Made by a program: the position numbers and the translations under genes. 64,000 bases of DNA from Malania oleifera (Eukaryota; Streptophyta; Magnoliopsida; Santalales; Ximeniaceae). The DNA lies in assembly GCF_029873635.1 (NCBI RefSeq), contig NC_080423.1, positions 98,018,397 through 98,082,396 of the forward strand, given 5' to 3'. Below, one piece after another: positions 34,857 through 46,018 of this stretch. Under the pieces are notes generated by a model that worked only from the letters and a program-made list of their open reading frames with translations, was not told where the DNA came from and searched no databases. Numbering within the stretch: position 1 is the first letter of the stretch; each line of letters opens with the position of its first letter.

Positions 34857-37413
34857 TGTAACGCCCCGAACCCTTAAACCCGGGTCCGGTGCGTTATACC
34901 TAATCATATCCTCATAAATCATATTCCATAACATACGTAACGGAAAATATAATCATAATCTCCATATAACATAATACCAGAGTTTACTAATTCTAACTAT
35001 AATCTATAATAAATCATCCAACACCTGCATTTCCATAATTACATATATCTCCAAAACATTTCAGTATGTTCACAACTTTCTTTTCTCCATATAACTTAAA
35101 ATATAAGGACGTAAAACATAAATATTTGCATCTCATAATTAACATAGAAATATACCATTTTCTTTTACTATTTTCCAATAATGTTATAGAACCTCGAGCT
35201 CTCTAAGCTCGATCTCGATGAAATCCTGAAAAAAAAAAAAAAGATAAATTCATATTCGGGTGAGACACATCTCAGTAAGGGAAGAAACCATATATTAAAG
35301 TAGTGTGTGGCCAACATGAGTTTATATATATAACATAATATTTAACATTTGAAAATCCTTAACATAATTTTCGAAATCATTCCCTGATCCTAATCAAACA
35401 CATGCAAATGTTTAACCCACGAGATTTCCCGTGGATAGGGGTGATTACCCACCCATACAAGTAGCACCCCTCTACTCTGATACTTAGGCAACCCAAAGGT
35501 CGCAGTTAAAGCATATCAGGGCACTCACCTTACTCAGTAAGCCCTTAAGTGATAAATTAATCTCGTACTCACACCGTTCAACAATAACTTACCGGCAAAA
35601 GCCCTAAGGATAGGGAAATCTATTCGTCCATACAACTAGGTTCCTTCTGCCCTAGTACGTTATGCGGCTACTGTCACATCTGTAGCTACTAGTGCACTCG
35701 CCTTACTCAGCAAGCCCTCAGGAGAAAGGTACTCCTTGCCCAATCGTAACATTATCTATGTACATACATACTTCTTATATCATAATACATCATTCTTTCT
35801 ATCATTATTTAATCATACACATCTGTTTATATTCATGGCTTAACATTGCATTTCATTTCACTTTAAGTGACTCTTTTCCATTTTACATTGTTCATATTGC
35901 ACATTTCATTTTCATTTCACTCATTTCCCTTTTCATTTCATTTCATTTCATACCCAACATCTTTCGGCTGTTTTACCCAGCATCTTTCAGTTGTTATACA
36001 TTTACCCAGCCACTTTCAGCTGTTTCACATTTACCCAGCCACTTTCAGCTGTGACACATTTACCTAGCCACTTTTAACTGTTTTACCAAGCATCTTTCAG
36101 TTGTTTACCCAGCATTTTTCAGTTGTTTACATGGTTGCATTAACACACACAGGCAACATTATTTATATCATATTTTATTTTCATGGTTTTACTTACTTAG
36201 CCTGCATCTTATACATTTAACATATATTTGCACAGATTCTCATGCCACACAATTTAATATTAAAATTCATACACTACCTGTAAAATAAGCCAACCAATAT
36301 TTAATGTTTATATACTAAAAATACCTTTCATGTCTTACATAAATATTTTGAAAATATTTTTCCACTTTCATCAGTTCATTTTCACACATACATATCTAAT
36401 AAATAGCCCTAAACTCGAAAAAAAAATATAATTTAAACAGTTGGCATTTTACCCATACTGAAACATATACACGTACATATAACACAGTTTATTTTTCCAT
36501 TAAATTCATAACAATTCTGATTTAATATATATTTTTCCCCTCACCTAATTTCTTGAACTACGCCAACAGGGACTCCGAAAAATACCTGCGGCACTCACCC
36601 GGACCCTGAAATTAAATTCCTAATTCCAATAAATTATTCATGAATAAAATATTAATTTAATACTTCCTAGGCCTTTAAATACCCAATAAATAATTATCTC
36701 CTTAAATTTAGCAAAATTTTCAAATCTCACTCTCGCTTTGGAGTAGGGCCTAGGAAACTCCAATTGACAAATTACCTACGTCAAAATGATGGTGACGACG
36801 ACTAGGACCCCGTGGTGGTGTCCGTTCGTCGATTTAACCACATATTAACGGTAAAATTGAGAAAATGAGGAAAATTTTCCTTTCCCCAGGAGCAGTACCT
36901 AAGCCGTTCCCATGAAAAATATGCTCTTGTAGAAATGTCGGCAGCGGAACCAGGATTCCAACGGCACCTTCCGTTTCCCGATCCGTCGCAAACTCGTCGA
37001 GTAATTGAGAGAAGAAGAGAGACGGAGATGAAGGTGGCTGGCGCGCTTGTAGGAAATATTTTCAGAGGGGGGCGGCGTGCAGCTCTGACTCTTCTCTTTC
37101 TTCTTTCTTCTTTCTTCTTTCTTCTTTCTTCTTCTTTCTTCTCTTCTAATCTCTTCTGTCAGATTCTTAAATTTACATATATAAATATATATATATATAT
37201 ATATATCTTATTTTAATTATTATTATTTTTAAATCCAATACAATAATATTTAATTTAACAACTAATTATTTAATTATTTAATTTATCTTAATTTAATTTA
37301 ATTTCTTTAATTTTAATTTTATTTTATTTTTCTTTTCCCACATCATTCCTTTTATTTATTTATCTATTTTTTTTAAATTATTTTAATTTTTTTAAATTTT
37401 TCGGGTCTTTACA
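34857..37413 (-). repeat. Full-length family-T LTR inside the palindrome
   Basis: 2557 bp; starts TGTAACGCCCCGAACCC and carries ATTCGGGTGAGACACATC, CACTCACCTTACTCAGTAAG, a 29 bp minisatellite (about 35960-36130) and GGACCCCGTGGTGGTGTCC blocks in the same order as the LTRs at 52569-55376 and 55980-58671. The transcription sense is minus. Confidence 0.85.
35960..36130. repeat. 29 bp minisatellite in the LTR (short array)
   Basis: Copies of TTTACCCAGCCACTTTCAGC plus TGTTACACA, about six, degraded at the ends. The inverted equivalent lies at 34677-34850 in the partial arm. Confidence 0.8.
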
Positions 37414-37707
37414 TAATATGTGAGTATTATATTATTAATAAAATTATTTGCATGCATATCATTCAGTAGCCCTACTTTAATATTACTATATAGGGGAAAA
37501 CCGTCAACGATCCACATGAAAGAAAATTTTCAAATCAACAAAAACCCCATAAATCCATTAAAGGAATCATTTATCATATGAATTCTTCAGTTTGATTCCA
37601 AAAAATATCATGAACACAAATTTTCACACGAACCTATAACAAGATTGTAAGGGGTTAAAAGAAACGATCTTTATCATGAAAGAAAGATCATGATAATTTC
37701 AAACTTG

Positions 37708-37719
37708 GCTCTGGTACCA
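37708..37719 (-). other. Copia-2 primer binding site
   Basis: On the minus strand TGGTACCAGAGC follows the 5' LTR end after two bases. It differs by one base from the usual initiator tRNA-Met complement TGGTATCAGAGC. Confidence 0.7.
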
Positions 37720-37721
37720 CG

Positions 37722-38109
37722 TGTAAGAAAATTTTTATAAATATATTGCAACCAAGGATCTTCAATTATCATGAACTTCACATCAATTACTTTATACGGA
37801 AATAAATAAATTGTAAACTATAAACTTTACATACCGGAATCAGCCATATCGAACCTATCGAGAAGAACACCCGGAGAATCCGAATAAATCGTTTCTCCCA
37901 CTTCTCCTCTTTCTCTTTCCTTCCTTCACCAGATCTATGAGATCTCCTGATGATTAGAGAAGTAGAGGCAGAGAAAGGACAATTCTTTTCTTCCTATCTT
38001 TTCTTTAATGCTAATACCACCATGTAGCTAACCCCTTAGAGCTTAACTTGATGTATAGCATACCTTTATAGCTACACCCATAACCCATAATAGTAGCAAA
38101 TATATATTT

Positions 38110-38168
<59 letters not shown>

Positions 38169-38361
38169 CATATATATCTATAATATTTATGTATAGGAAT
38201 CTCTTCAAACTTCCACCATTAATTTCTCATATTAAATAAGCTAACATTTTAGTTAACTTATACAACCATTAATTCATATTCTTATCATATGGGACATATT
38301 CCCTATATGTGGGATCCACATCATTCATGTGGGACATATCCTTTGGGATATAAATCCTACA
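37722..38361 (-). repeat. Copia-2 5' LTR
   Basis: 640 bp, longer than its partner mainly through an expanded TA microsatellite at about 38115-38165. Confidence 0.9.
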
Positions 38362-38935
38362 TAAGTTATATTAATGTATAAGGAAAACATTATTTTAAAA
38401 AGTAATGAAGAGAAGGTATAAATTAAGTATTATAGTTACCTTTCTAGAGCCAACTCTTGAACCACTTTGAATTTTTGGAGTATTGTCTGGTCACACACCT
38501 GTTTAGACTTTAAGGAAATGTGTTTCATGCTATTTGGAACTCATATGCTTAATTTAGACACTTTAATAGCACAATGTAAAGTTGTTTAAATTACATTTTC
38601 AACCTTAGTTAACTAATAACTCATGTTATTTTTTTTAAAAGCATATTTTTTTTTGGTTTGTTGCTAGCTCTTAGAAGTTTATTTAGCCCCCATTGGATTT
38701 TAGAACTCCTTTATTTAAACAATGAATGTCCATTTTTAGTACTAATTGATTTTGCAGATAAAACTATTATTGAAGTGAAGTATAAAGGTTAAGTTATATA
38801 ACAAAATTAGACAAAAAAATTATTTCATAAAATGGAAAAAATATTGGAAAATAAACTTTACATTGAAAAGAACAAAAAAATATAGAAAATAAAAATTAAA
38901 AAAAATTCAGATTCTCCAATTCCATGTTGGTACCT
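38362..38935. repeat. Degenerate ~290 bp repeat unit(s), left of the family-G LTR
   Basis: GTAAAGTTGTTTAAATTACA near 38575 followed by TTTTCAACCTTAGTTAACTA matches the unit core seen repeatedly at 44700-47050. The rest is AT-rich. Confidence 0.45.
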
Positions 38936-39460
38936 GCACACACGCCCAAATGAAACAATTATGAAATCAGCAATAAAGATTGAATGATCTATTTTTAATT
39001 TGATTGAGTTGTTTTTTTAAAAAAATTGATTGATCAAGTTTAAATGTTGATTTATGTTGATCAATGCTCCCAAACATATAAATGGAAGTTTTTTTAGAGG
39101 GATATGACACACATGGAAGAATAAACAATTAGAAAATCAGTAATAAAGATGGATTGATTTGTCTTTTATTTTGATTGATCAGTTTTTTTTTTTAAATTGA
39201 TTGATCAAGTTTAAATTTCAATTTATGCTGATCAATGTTCCTAAGCCTATAAATAGAAGTTTTTTTTTTATAGGGATAGGACACACATAAAAGAATAAGT
39301 TGTTAGGAGATCAACAATAAAATTGAGTGATCTGTTTTTTTAATTTGACTGATTTGTTGTTTGATTTGGTTGATCAAGATTAAATATTGATTTATCAATC
39401 AAATTTAATACTAATCAATGCTCTCGAGCCTATAAATTGAGACTTTTTGAGAGACACATT
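38936..39460 (+). repeat. Three tandem ~165-180 bp promoter-like repeats
   Basis: Each unit contains an ACACACATGGAAGAATAA-like start, TTGATTGATCAAGTTTAAAT and ends TGATCAATGCTCCC...CATATAAAT, CCTATAAATAGAAG or CCTATAAATTGAGAC. The three TATA-like strings lie near 39076, 39248 and 39431; only the last leads into a leader. Confidence 0.75.
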
Positions 39461-39633
39461 CCCACATTCAAAGAGACACATTCACAGGGAGAAATTGTAT
39501 AGGCAATTGTGAGAAAATTAGAGAGTTCAAATTGAGGGTGAGCTAAAGAGTTTGGGAATTGGAGATACTATGAAAGAAAAGGAAGAATTCAGAGAAGCCC
39601 AGGCACTAGTAGTTGGAGTTCGTAAGTTAGAAT

Positions 39634-40040
39634 TGTTAGAGCTAGAGCCAGAAGACAGCCAGGAAAGCTGGAGCTGAGTTGGAGACATGATCCATTCCTG
39701 GAGCTAAGTTGGAAAACGTGTTGCAATTAATCTCACGCGGTGAAATTAATCTCATGATTGCAACTTCCCATTTATGTTTAATTGTGATTAAATAGTGAGC
39801 CCTATAAATAGAGGGCTGAGAATACAAGAGATATAGAGTGCAAAAATAGTGAGAAGCTCAAAGAGAGCAGAGTGGAAGAAGGGAGGAAGAGAGGGAGAGA
39901 GAGAGAGAGAGAGAGAATTGTAATTTTTTTGGCGAGATAGTGAATATTTAGTGTGTGCTTCATGGACGTAGGTCGATATTGACCGAACCACGTTAAATCT
40001 TTGGTGTCACTTTGATCTGGATGCTCACAGGTTTCTAACA
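39634..40040 (+). repeat. Copia-3 5' LTR
   Basis: 407 bp with CCTATAAATAGAGG (about 39802-39815) as TATA box, a GA microsatellite (39894-39915) and the copia R/U5 motif CATGGACGTAGG...GAACCACGTTAAAT (39960-39998). Confidence 0.9.
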
Positions 40041-40790
40041 AGTGGTATCAGAGCCCGATTGGAGCAGGAAAGCCAGATTGAAAGTCATCCCGAAATCAGA
40101 GCTTTGTTCGGTGGATCGAAACCAAGTTTCGAGGCCACCATCGCATTCAGCTCACCAAGACAAAGAGAACCATGCAAGCTGGAGCTCGAATGGAGTTCAA
40201 TCAAAGGCTCACGCGCCCTCACACGCCTTGCTGGAGTAAGACGCCCCTCCACGCACCAGCTATGCACCAGCGACCAGCTCCCTCATGTGCCGCAAGCGTT
40301 GCACACGTCATCCTCGCCCGGTCAGTCTCGACCCGACCTAACTCAGACGCTGACTCAAACTGGATCAACCCAAGACCCAGTCCGCGAGAACCAGATCCGA
40401 TACGCAGGTACAGACCTGGGCACGTCAGCATTGCTGAGTCAGCTGCTGTCAGAGTGCCGCGTCAGTCGCCACGCCAGCAAATGGATCCCATTGCCACGTC
40501 AGTGGGTGGACCCCATGCCACGTCAGCAGGTGGGCCCCATTGGCACGTTAGCACTGCCACATAATCGTGCCACGCTAGCACTGCCACGTTATCGTGCCAC
40601 GTCAGCCGCCACGTCAGTAGAATTGACCAAGTTTGACAAGGTTTGACCAAACTTTGACTAAGCTTTTCAGAATCATTTTGGGTCCATTTTTTGAGTGACT
40701 TGAACCATTTATAGGGTTTTCGATCGTTCCAGATCCAATCGTGTTATCCATTTGAGCTAATTCCATCTCTAGATCAGCGAATTGAGATGT
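40041..40790 (+). other. Copia-3 leader with CCACGTCAG repeats
   Basis: After the PBS a GC-rich leader carries about nine copies of GCCACGTCAG or close variants (40424-40620). The 195-residue frame 40059-40646 through it is a by-product of composition; gag begins later. Confidence 0.6.
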
Positions 40791-41900
40791 CGAATGAAAA
40801 GAGCTCAAAATCGAAATGTTCAACGGAAACAATTTCAGTTTTTGGAAGATGCAAATAGAAGATTATTTGTTTGGGAAGGAATTGCACTTACCGTTGAAGG
40901 GTAAGCCAACATTCATGAACGAGGACAAGTGGGAGTTGCTAGATCGAAAAGCCCTTGAAGCCATCAGAATGACGTTGTCAAAATCTGTGGCATTCAATAT
41001 CAAGCATATAACATCCACCAAGTCTCTGATGGATGCGCTCTCTAATATGTACGAGCAGTCTTCAGCCGCAAACAAGGTACATCTCATGAAAAGACTATTT
41101 ACGATGAGCATGTCTGCAGGTGAAAGTTTCAACAGGCATTTGAATAACTTCAATGAGTTGTCTGATCAACTCGCCTCAGTCAGGATAATGTTTGATAATG
41201 AGATTCGGGCTCTATTGATTCTCAGTCAGTTGCCTGAAAGTTGAAATAGTGTCGTTATTGCCATCAGTAACTCCACAGGAAAACCAAAGCTTGTATACGA
41301 TGAGGTCGTTAGCATGATTTTGACGGAGGAAATAAGAATGTAGTCGAACCATGACTCCACTTCGAGTTCAACCTTGAACATGGAGAGTTGAGGCAGAGGA
41401 AACAGGTATGGACAATCAAACAACCGCGGTAGATCTAGGCCTAGGTGGTCTAAATCCAAAAATCCCTGAGGTACTTAGGACATAGGTTCCCAGAGCACAA
41501 AAGTTATTGAGTGCTGGAACTGTGGAAAAACTGGTCATTACAAGAACCAGTGTAGGAGTCAAAAGAAAGAATTTGAGACGAGGGCAAAGATAGAAGCAAA
41601 TATTGCTTCTGAAAATGATAAGATGTTGATCTTCTCTTTGGAAAACAAGTAGGAGTCTTGGGTCTTAGACTCCAGAGCCTCATTTCATGCCACATGCTGC
41701 AGAGATTACCTAAAGGAGTACACACCAAGTAATTTTGGTAAGGTGTACCTTGGCAACGATCAACCTTGCGACGTAACCAGCAAGGGAGTTGTGAAGATCA
41801 ATATAAACGGGTCAGTATGGAAGCTGAAGGATGTTGTGTATATTCCAGACTTGAGAAAGAATTTGATCTTAGTTGGTCAGTTGGCAGATGAGGGTACACG
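40787..41900 (+). pseudogene. Copia-3 gag and protease remnant
   Basis: Gag reads MFNGNNFSFWKMQIEDYLFG from 40816 (an ATG at 40787 gives a slightly longer start), to SQLPES and TGA 41242-41244 where Trp is expected, continuing in frame to TAG 41341-41343. The zinc knuckle CWNCGKTGHYKNQC lies near 41514-41555. The protease site reads WVLDSRASFHATC: the Gly of D-S-G is Arg. GAG-pre-integrase (CEDCIVRKQKRVSF) ends at the deletion junction. Confidence 0.8.
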
Positions 41901-42119
41901 ACAAAATTCATAGGAAATGAATGGAAAGTTTCAAAGGGTGTACTAACGATTGTGCGAGGTAAGAAAATTGGAACATTTTTTCTAACCTCAAATGCCTCCA
42001 TGTCTATTTCAGTACGGATTGACATATGTGAGGATTGTATAGTCAGAAAACAGAAGAGGGTTAGTTTCCAAATAAACACCCGTGCCCCAAAGAAGAAAGG
42101 ACTAGAACTGGTCCACTCA

Positions 42120-42584
42120 TAATGTATCAGGACACAACAGTAGAATACCAAGATTCCTCAGGCAGAGGAACATGTGGAGCAGATTGTTGCACCACCACCT
42201 CCTACTCCAGCACCAGAGCTTAGGAGATCTTCTCGGCAGCACGTACCAAACAGGAGGTATGTGAACCATTTACTTATTACAGATGGAGGAGAACCTAAAT
42301 GCTATGTTGAATCATGTCAGGCAGGAGAAGCGAGCAAGTGGGAGCTTGCGATGAAGGATGAGAGGAAGTCTCTCACCTCCAACAGAAAGTTGGAACTAGC
42401 TGAGTTGCCCAAAGGCCTTCACAACAAGTGGGTGTATAGAATCGAAGAGGAGCATGATGGCTCCATAAGGTACAAGCCTCAGTTGGTAGTCAAAGACTTC
42501 GAGCAAAAGGAAGGGATTGACTACACCGGCATTTTTACACCAGTTGTGAAGATGACAGCCATCAAATTAGTCCGCAGGAATTGA
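42120..42584 (+). pseudogene. Copia-3 truncated RT start
   Basis: Linker PPPPTPAPELRRSSRQHVPN is followed by ELPKGLHNKWVYRIEEEHDG, RYKPQLVVKDFEQKEGIDYT and FTPVVKMTAIKLV, then a stop. Everything beyond (palm with YVDD, RNase H) is deleted. Direct joining to the GAG-pre-integrase remnant shows an integrase deletion. Confidence 0.85.
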
Positions 42585-42726
42585 GCAGACAGGAAGATGG
42601 TAACTATAGAGAAGGTGAAGTTATATTCAACTTCAGTTGGCCTTCATGCCTGAAGACATATGTTTTGAGCACATCATTTATTTATGATACTGGTTGAGGA
42701 GGCGTCTCTGTCTCCAAGTGGTAGAT

Positions 42727-42981
42727 TGTTAGAGCTGGAGCCAGAAGACAACCAGGAGAGCTAGAGCTGACTTGGAGACGCGATCCATTCATGGAGCTGA
42801 GTTGGAAAACGCGTTGCAATTAATCTCACGCAGTGAAATTAATCCCATGATTGTAACTTCCCATTTATGTTTAATGGTGATTAAATAGTGAGCCCTATAA
42901 ATAGAGGGCTGAGAATACAAGAAATATAAAGTGCAAAAATAGTGAGAAGCTCAAAAAGAGCAGAGAGGAAGAAGGGAGGAA

Positions 42982-43032
<51 letters not shown>

Positions 43033-43153
43033 GTAATTTTTCTGGCGAGATAGTGAATATTTGGTGTGTGCTCCGTGGACGTAGGTCGATATTGACCGAA
43101 TCACGTTAAATCTTTGGTGTCACTTTGATCTAGATGCTTACAGGTTCCTAACA
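42727..43153 (+). repeat. Copia-3 3' LTR
   Basis: 427 bp, differing from the 5' LTR mostly by an expanded GA microsatellite (42985-43028) and a few substitutions, which suggests a fairly recent insertion. Confidence 0.9.
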
Positions 43154-46018
43154 AGAATTTTAAGATTTGAGGACTGCAGAGAACCAAAATCAAAGAAGAA
43201 TTGAAGGACTAACATTAAACCTGAAGACAGAAGGAGTTGAAGACTAAGGTTGGTTTCATTTTTGTTTTTGTGCTTAATTTTGCTTTTAGATTATACAAAT
43301 TTTGGAAGATCCAGTGATTTGAGATGCAGAATTTTGTTATGAAATTGAGCCATTATTTTGACTCATCGACCCAAGGTCCAAATCATTGGATTGGATCCGA
43401 CCTGTTGACCCATAACACAAGACCCATTGGACTAGATCGACCCATCGACCCAAAACTCAGGTCTAAGTTGGATTTGGGTCCATTGACTTGTTGACCCAAT
43501 ATTTAGCCTTGTATCCTAAAATAAATTACGCCTAGCTCAATTAGTTTTTTCCAATCCAATTAATTAGTTTAAGCCCAGAATCCCAAAATGAATTGGGCTA
43601 ACCCAATTGATTTTTCCTTAGCTCAATTCCCAAATCAAGTCCAAGCCAAAAGCCTAAATTGAAAGCTATTCGACCCAATTATTTGAACCAAATTAATTCA
43701 AAACCAAAATTTTAATTTATTGATTGTTTGACTTATAAGAAAATTTGGGGAAAGCTTTCTCGAGAAAATACATGAAGCTGACGTCACCCTGCTACAGTGA
43801 AATTTTTTTTTTTTAAATAAAATAAAGTGAACCATGTGTCACCACTGTGGATGGCCACGTGGTCCACCAAGCCCAACCGGATCAAACCCGGTTCAGACCA
43901 GTTGAACCGGTCTATTTTCTAAACCACTGGTTTTATTTATTTTATTTTTACTTCGATTTTTAATTTTTAAAAATTGGAAAAAATATCAAGAAAACTATTT
44001 TAAAATTTAGTAAAAATAAATGAAAAATATTTGAGTTATTTTTACTTAAATAAAAAATAAAAAAAAGACAAAAAAATGAGAAAAAGCCTTTAAAAATCCT
44101 ATAAAATTTTATAAAGATATTAAAAAATTTCAAAAATACTTTATAAAATTTTGAAAAAAATAATTTTAAAAGCTCTTTTGATTACTTTATTTGATTTTTG
44201 TGTATGTGCGTCCCAATGAATTAATAAAAAGTAAAAAAAATATTTCAAACCTCACCTATTAGTTCCAAAAGGGGTTTGTCTAACAAGATCCCTTCATTTA
44301 GAGGTCTTATTAGATATTCTTAAAGCGCACTGTTATTTTTATTTTTCATTTAAATTTTTATTTATTTATTTATTTAAGGAGTTAATTAAAGACCATTAAA
44401 TTCAATTTATGGATAATGCATAATTAATTAGGTGTCGTTCGTCGAACGGGTGTGTAGGGGGTGCTAGTACGTTCCCCTCACATAATTAAATTCTCAATCT
44501 CAACTATGGTAAAAGCATATTTGGACTATTGCATCCTTAGCCTAATATTAGTCTAAAGACCAATCAAGAAGTATCAATTAGGTGATCTAATCGCACTTAG
44601 GTAAATAACAAGTTAGTGGTGATTTCATTAAATTTTTAATATTATTATTTCTTACCATTTCGGGGCCTTCTTTGAGATGTTGTAATAGTTTCTTTACAAA
44701 AGTTTGGGTTTAGATTATATCTCACCTATTTATTTATATCCCATAAATAGGTTAAAATTCATCACACATTGTTTACACGCCATATATCATATTTAAAAAT
44801 TTACTACTTTGACTTGTTAGATGTTATAGGCTTCCATGCATCCATTTGGACTCCACCAAAGACTTTAAAACTCATCCCATAATTAAGGTAGGGTTGGACA
44901 AAGTTTGGTAGTTAAGTTCCAATATAATGCGTTATTTAAATTAAGCGTTGAACTTTTTTCTGCAAGTGCCTAACTCTTCAATTGTTTAAATTCTTTCAAG
45001 TGTTGTGGGCTTGCATACATTTATTTGGATTGTAGGAGATTTTAGAATTTAGGTAACTCTATTTGTAATTGATATGCCTAAGTTGGGCCATTCGGTACTA
45101 GAATGAAGAGTTGTTTAAATTACATTTTCAACTTTAATTAACTATTAATTAGTTTTTAATAGCTATATACTCATACTTGGTTTAGCCACAAATATTCATT
45201 TTAAGAACTTGGTTTCTTGAAGAAAGCTATTAAAATGAAGCATTAATATTAAGTTACTACTGTGTCGCCTACTCATTAAATAGCTGAATTTTTTAGGTAT
45301 TGTAAATCTCACACATTTATTTAGATCCCTCGAAAGTGTTAAAATTCATCTCATATAATCTAGACTTTATATAACATACACTTTGGTTTCTGAATAAAAG
45401 TTCTTAAACTACACTTTCAATCTTAACTATTGAGTGTCTAATTTTTAAACGTAGATGCCTATTTGAACCTCCCTAAGGTCATAGAACTCGTTACGCATCA
45501 TTTGAACCTACGTGCGTATTTTGTGCTACTATAACACCTAAATATCAGCTTGCTTAGGAGTCCGGTTCTTGCTAGCTGTATGTATGTCTGTATGTATGCA
45601 TGTATGGATGTATAGACCACACAAAGATATTAAAAACTCATCCCATTCCATTTGAATTTCATATTTCTTGATTTGGCCACTTTGGTTCCCAAATGAAGAA
45701 GTTTCTTAAACTACCAATACAACCTTAATTGCTAAGTGACTAATTTTTAAACCACTTAAGTTTTTCTGTATATGGTTAGCTTTCATCCCGTAGAGATGTC
45801 GAACTTGCACCATAATGTTCGATTCTCAAATGCTTATTTTGGGTACCTAGTTTCTTAAAGAAAGAGTTGTAAAAACAAAGTTACTATTATTTTTTAATCC
45901 ATAGAGTTTTTGCGTTATCTACTCCTACAATTATTTGGATCTCATCTGTCCAATTTAAATTTTTGGTTCTCAAATAAAATTTTAATTAAATTATTTTTTC
46001 AACATTAGGTACTCTAAG

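Larger units (their letters stand above)
33372..37413. mobile_element. Family-T insertion forming a 4 kb imperfect palindrome, TSD TAATA
   Basis: A plus-oriented partial LTR (33372-34856, starting TGTAAAGACCCGAAAAAT) is joined head-on to a complete LTR in the opposite orientation (34857-37413, TGTAACGCCCCGAACCC to TTTTTCGGGTCTTTACA). The arms 33372-34856 and about 35950-37413 are inverted copies of each other, including the GAAGA/CTTCT tracts, the GCCGACATTTCTAC segment and the GGACACCACCACGGGGTC segment. The whole block is flanked by a perfect TAATA duplication (33367-33371 and 37414-37418). Both outer ends are therefore U3 ends, which is not the normal LTR-element arrangement. Confidence 0.85.
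27422..38361 (-). mobile_element. Copia-2: Ty1/copia retrotransposon with both LTRs, carrying a nested 4 kb insertion
   Basis: The 5' LTR is at 37722-38361 and the 3' LTR at 27422-28027 (minus sense: TGTAGGATTTATATCCC to TTTCTTACA). Flanks AAAGT (27417-27421) and TAAGT (38362-38366) agree in four of five bases, a likely mutated TSD. The PBS and polypurine tract are at the expected junctions. Gag, protease, integrase, RT and RNase H follow in copia order on the minus strand from 32489 to 28418. The leader between the PBS and gag is interrupted by the family-T palindrome 33372-37413. Confidence 0.9.
39634..43153 (+). mobile_element. Copia-3: internally deleted Ty1/copia element, TSD AGAAT
   Basis: LTRs are at 39634-40040 and 42727-43153 (TGTTAGAGCTAGAGCCAG to CTAACA). 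A perfect TSD AGAAT flanks it (39629-39633 and 43154-43158). The PBS TGGTATCAGAGCC lies at 40043-40055 and the 3' LTR is preceded by CAAGTGGTAGATT. Gag and protease are present, but nearly all of integrase is missing (junction near 42119) and RT stops after its first motifs (junction near 42580). At 3.5 kb it is a deletion derivative that could move only with help. Confidence 0.9.
38936..44650 (+). mobile_element. Second family-G LTR, interrupted by Copia-3
   Basis: It reads as triplicated TATA-bearing promoter repeats (38936-39460), a purine-rich leader, [Copia-3], a GACCCA/CCCAATT-rich tract (43360-43720), an A-rich tract (43920-44170) and the conserved end GACCTCACC-like, TTTAGAGGTCTTATTAGATA, CGTCGAACGGGTGTGTAGGG and CCCTCACATAATT (44250-44490), then TTAGTGGTGATTTCATT near 44623 as a decayed PBS-like site. 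The order parallels 8900-14770. Exact ends are undefined. Confidence 0.5.

Noticed and set aside
35692-36067. 120- and 66-codon frames, and 56814-57251
   Set aside because: They run through the LTR 29 bp minisatellite (periodic peptides); the equivalents in sister LTRs are not conserved in frame.
38109-38170. TA microsatellites (also 27808-27830, 55122-55164)
   Set aside because: Ordinary length-variable repeats in LTRs; no further meaning seen.
40059-40646. 195-codon frame as a protein
   Set aside because: Lies between PBS and gag of Copia-3 and runs through CCACGTCAG repeats; no domain.
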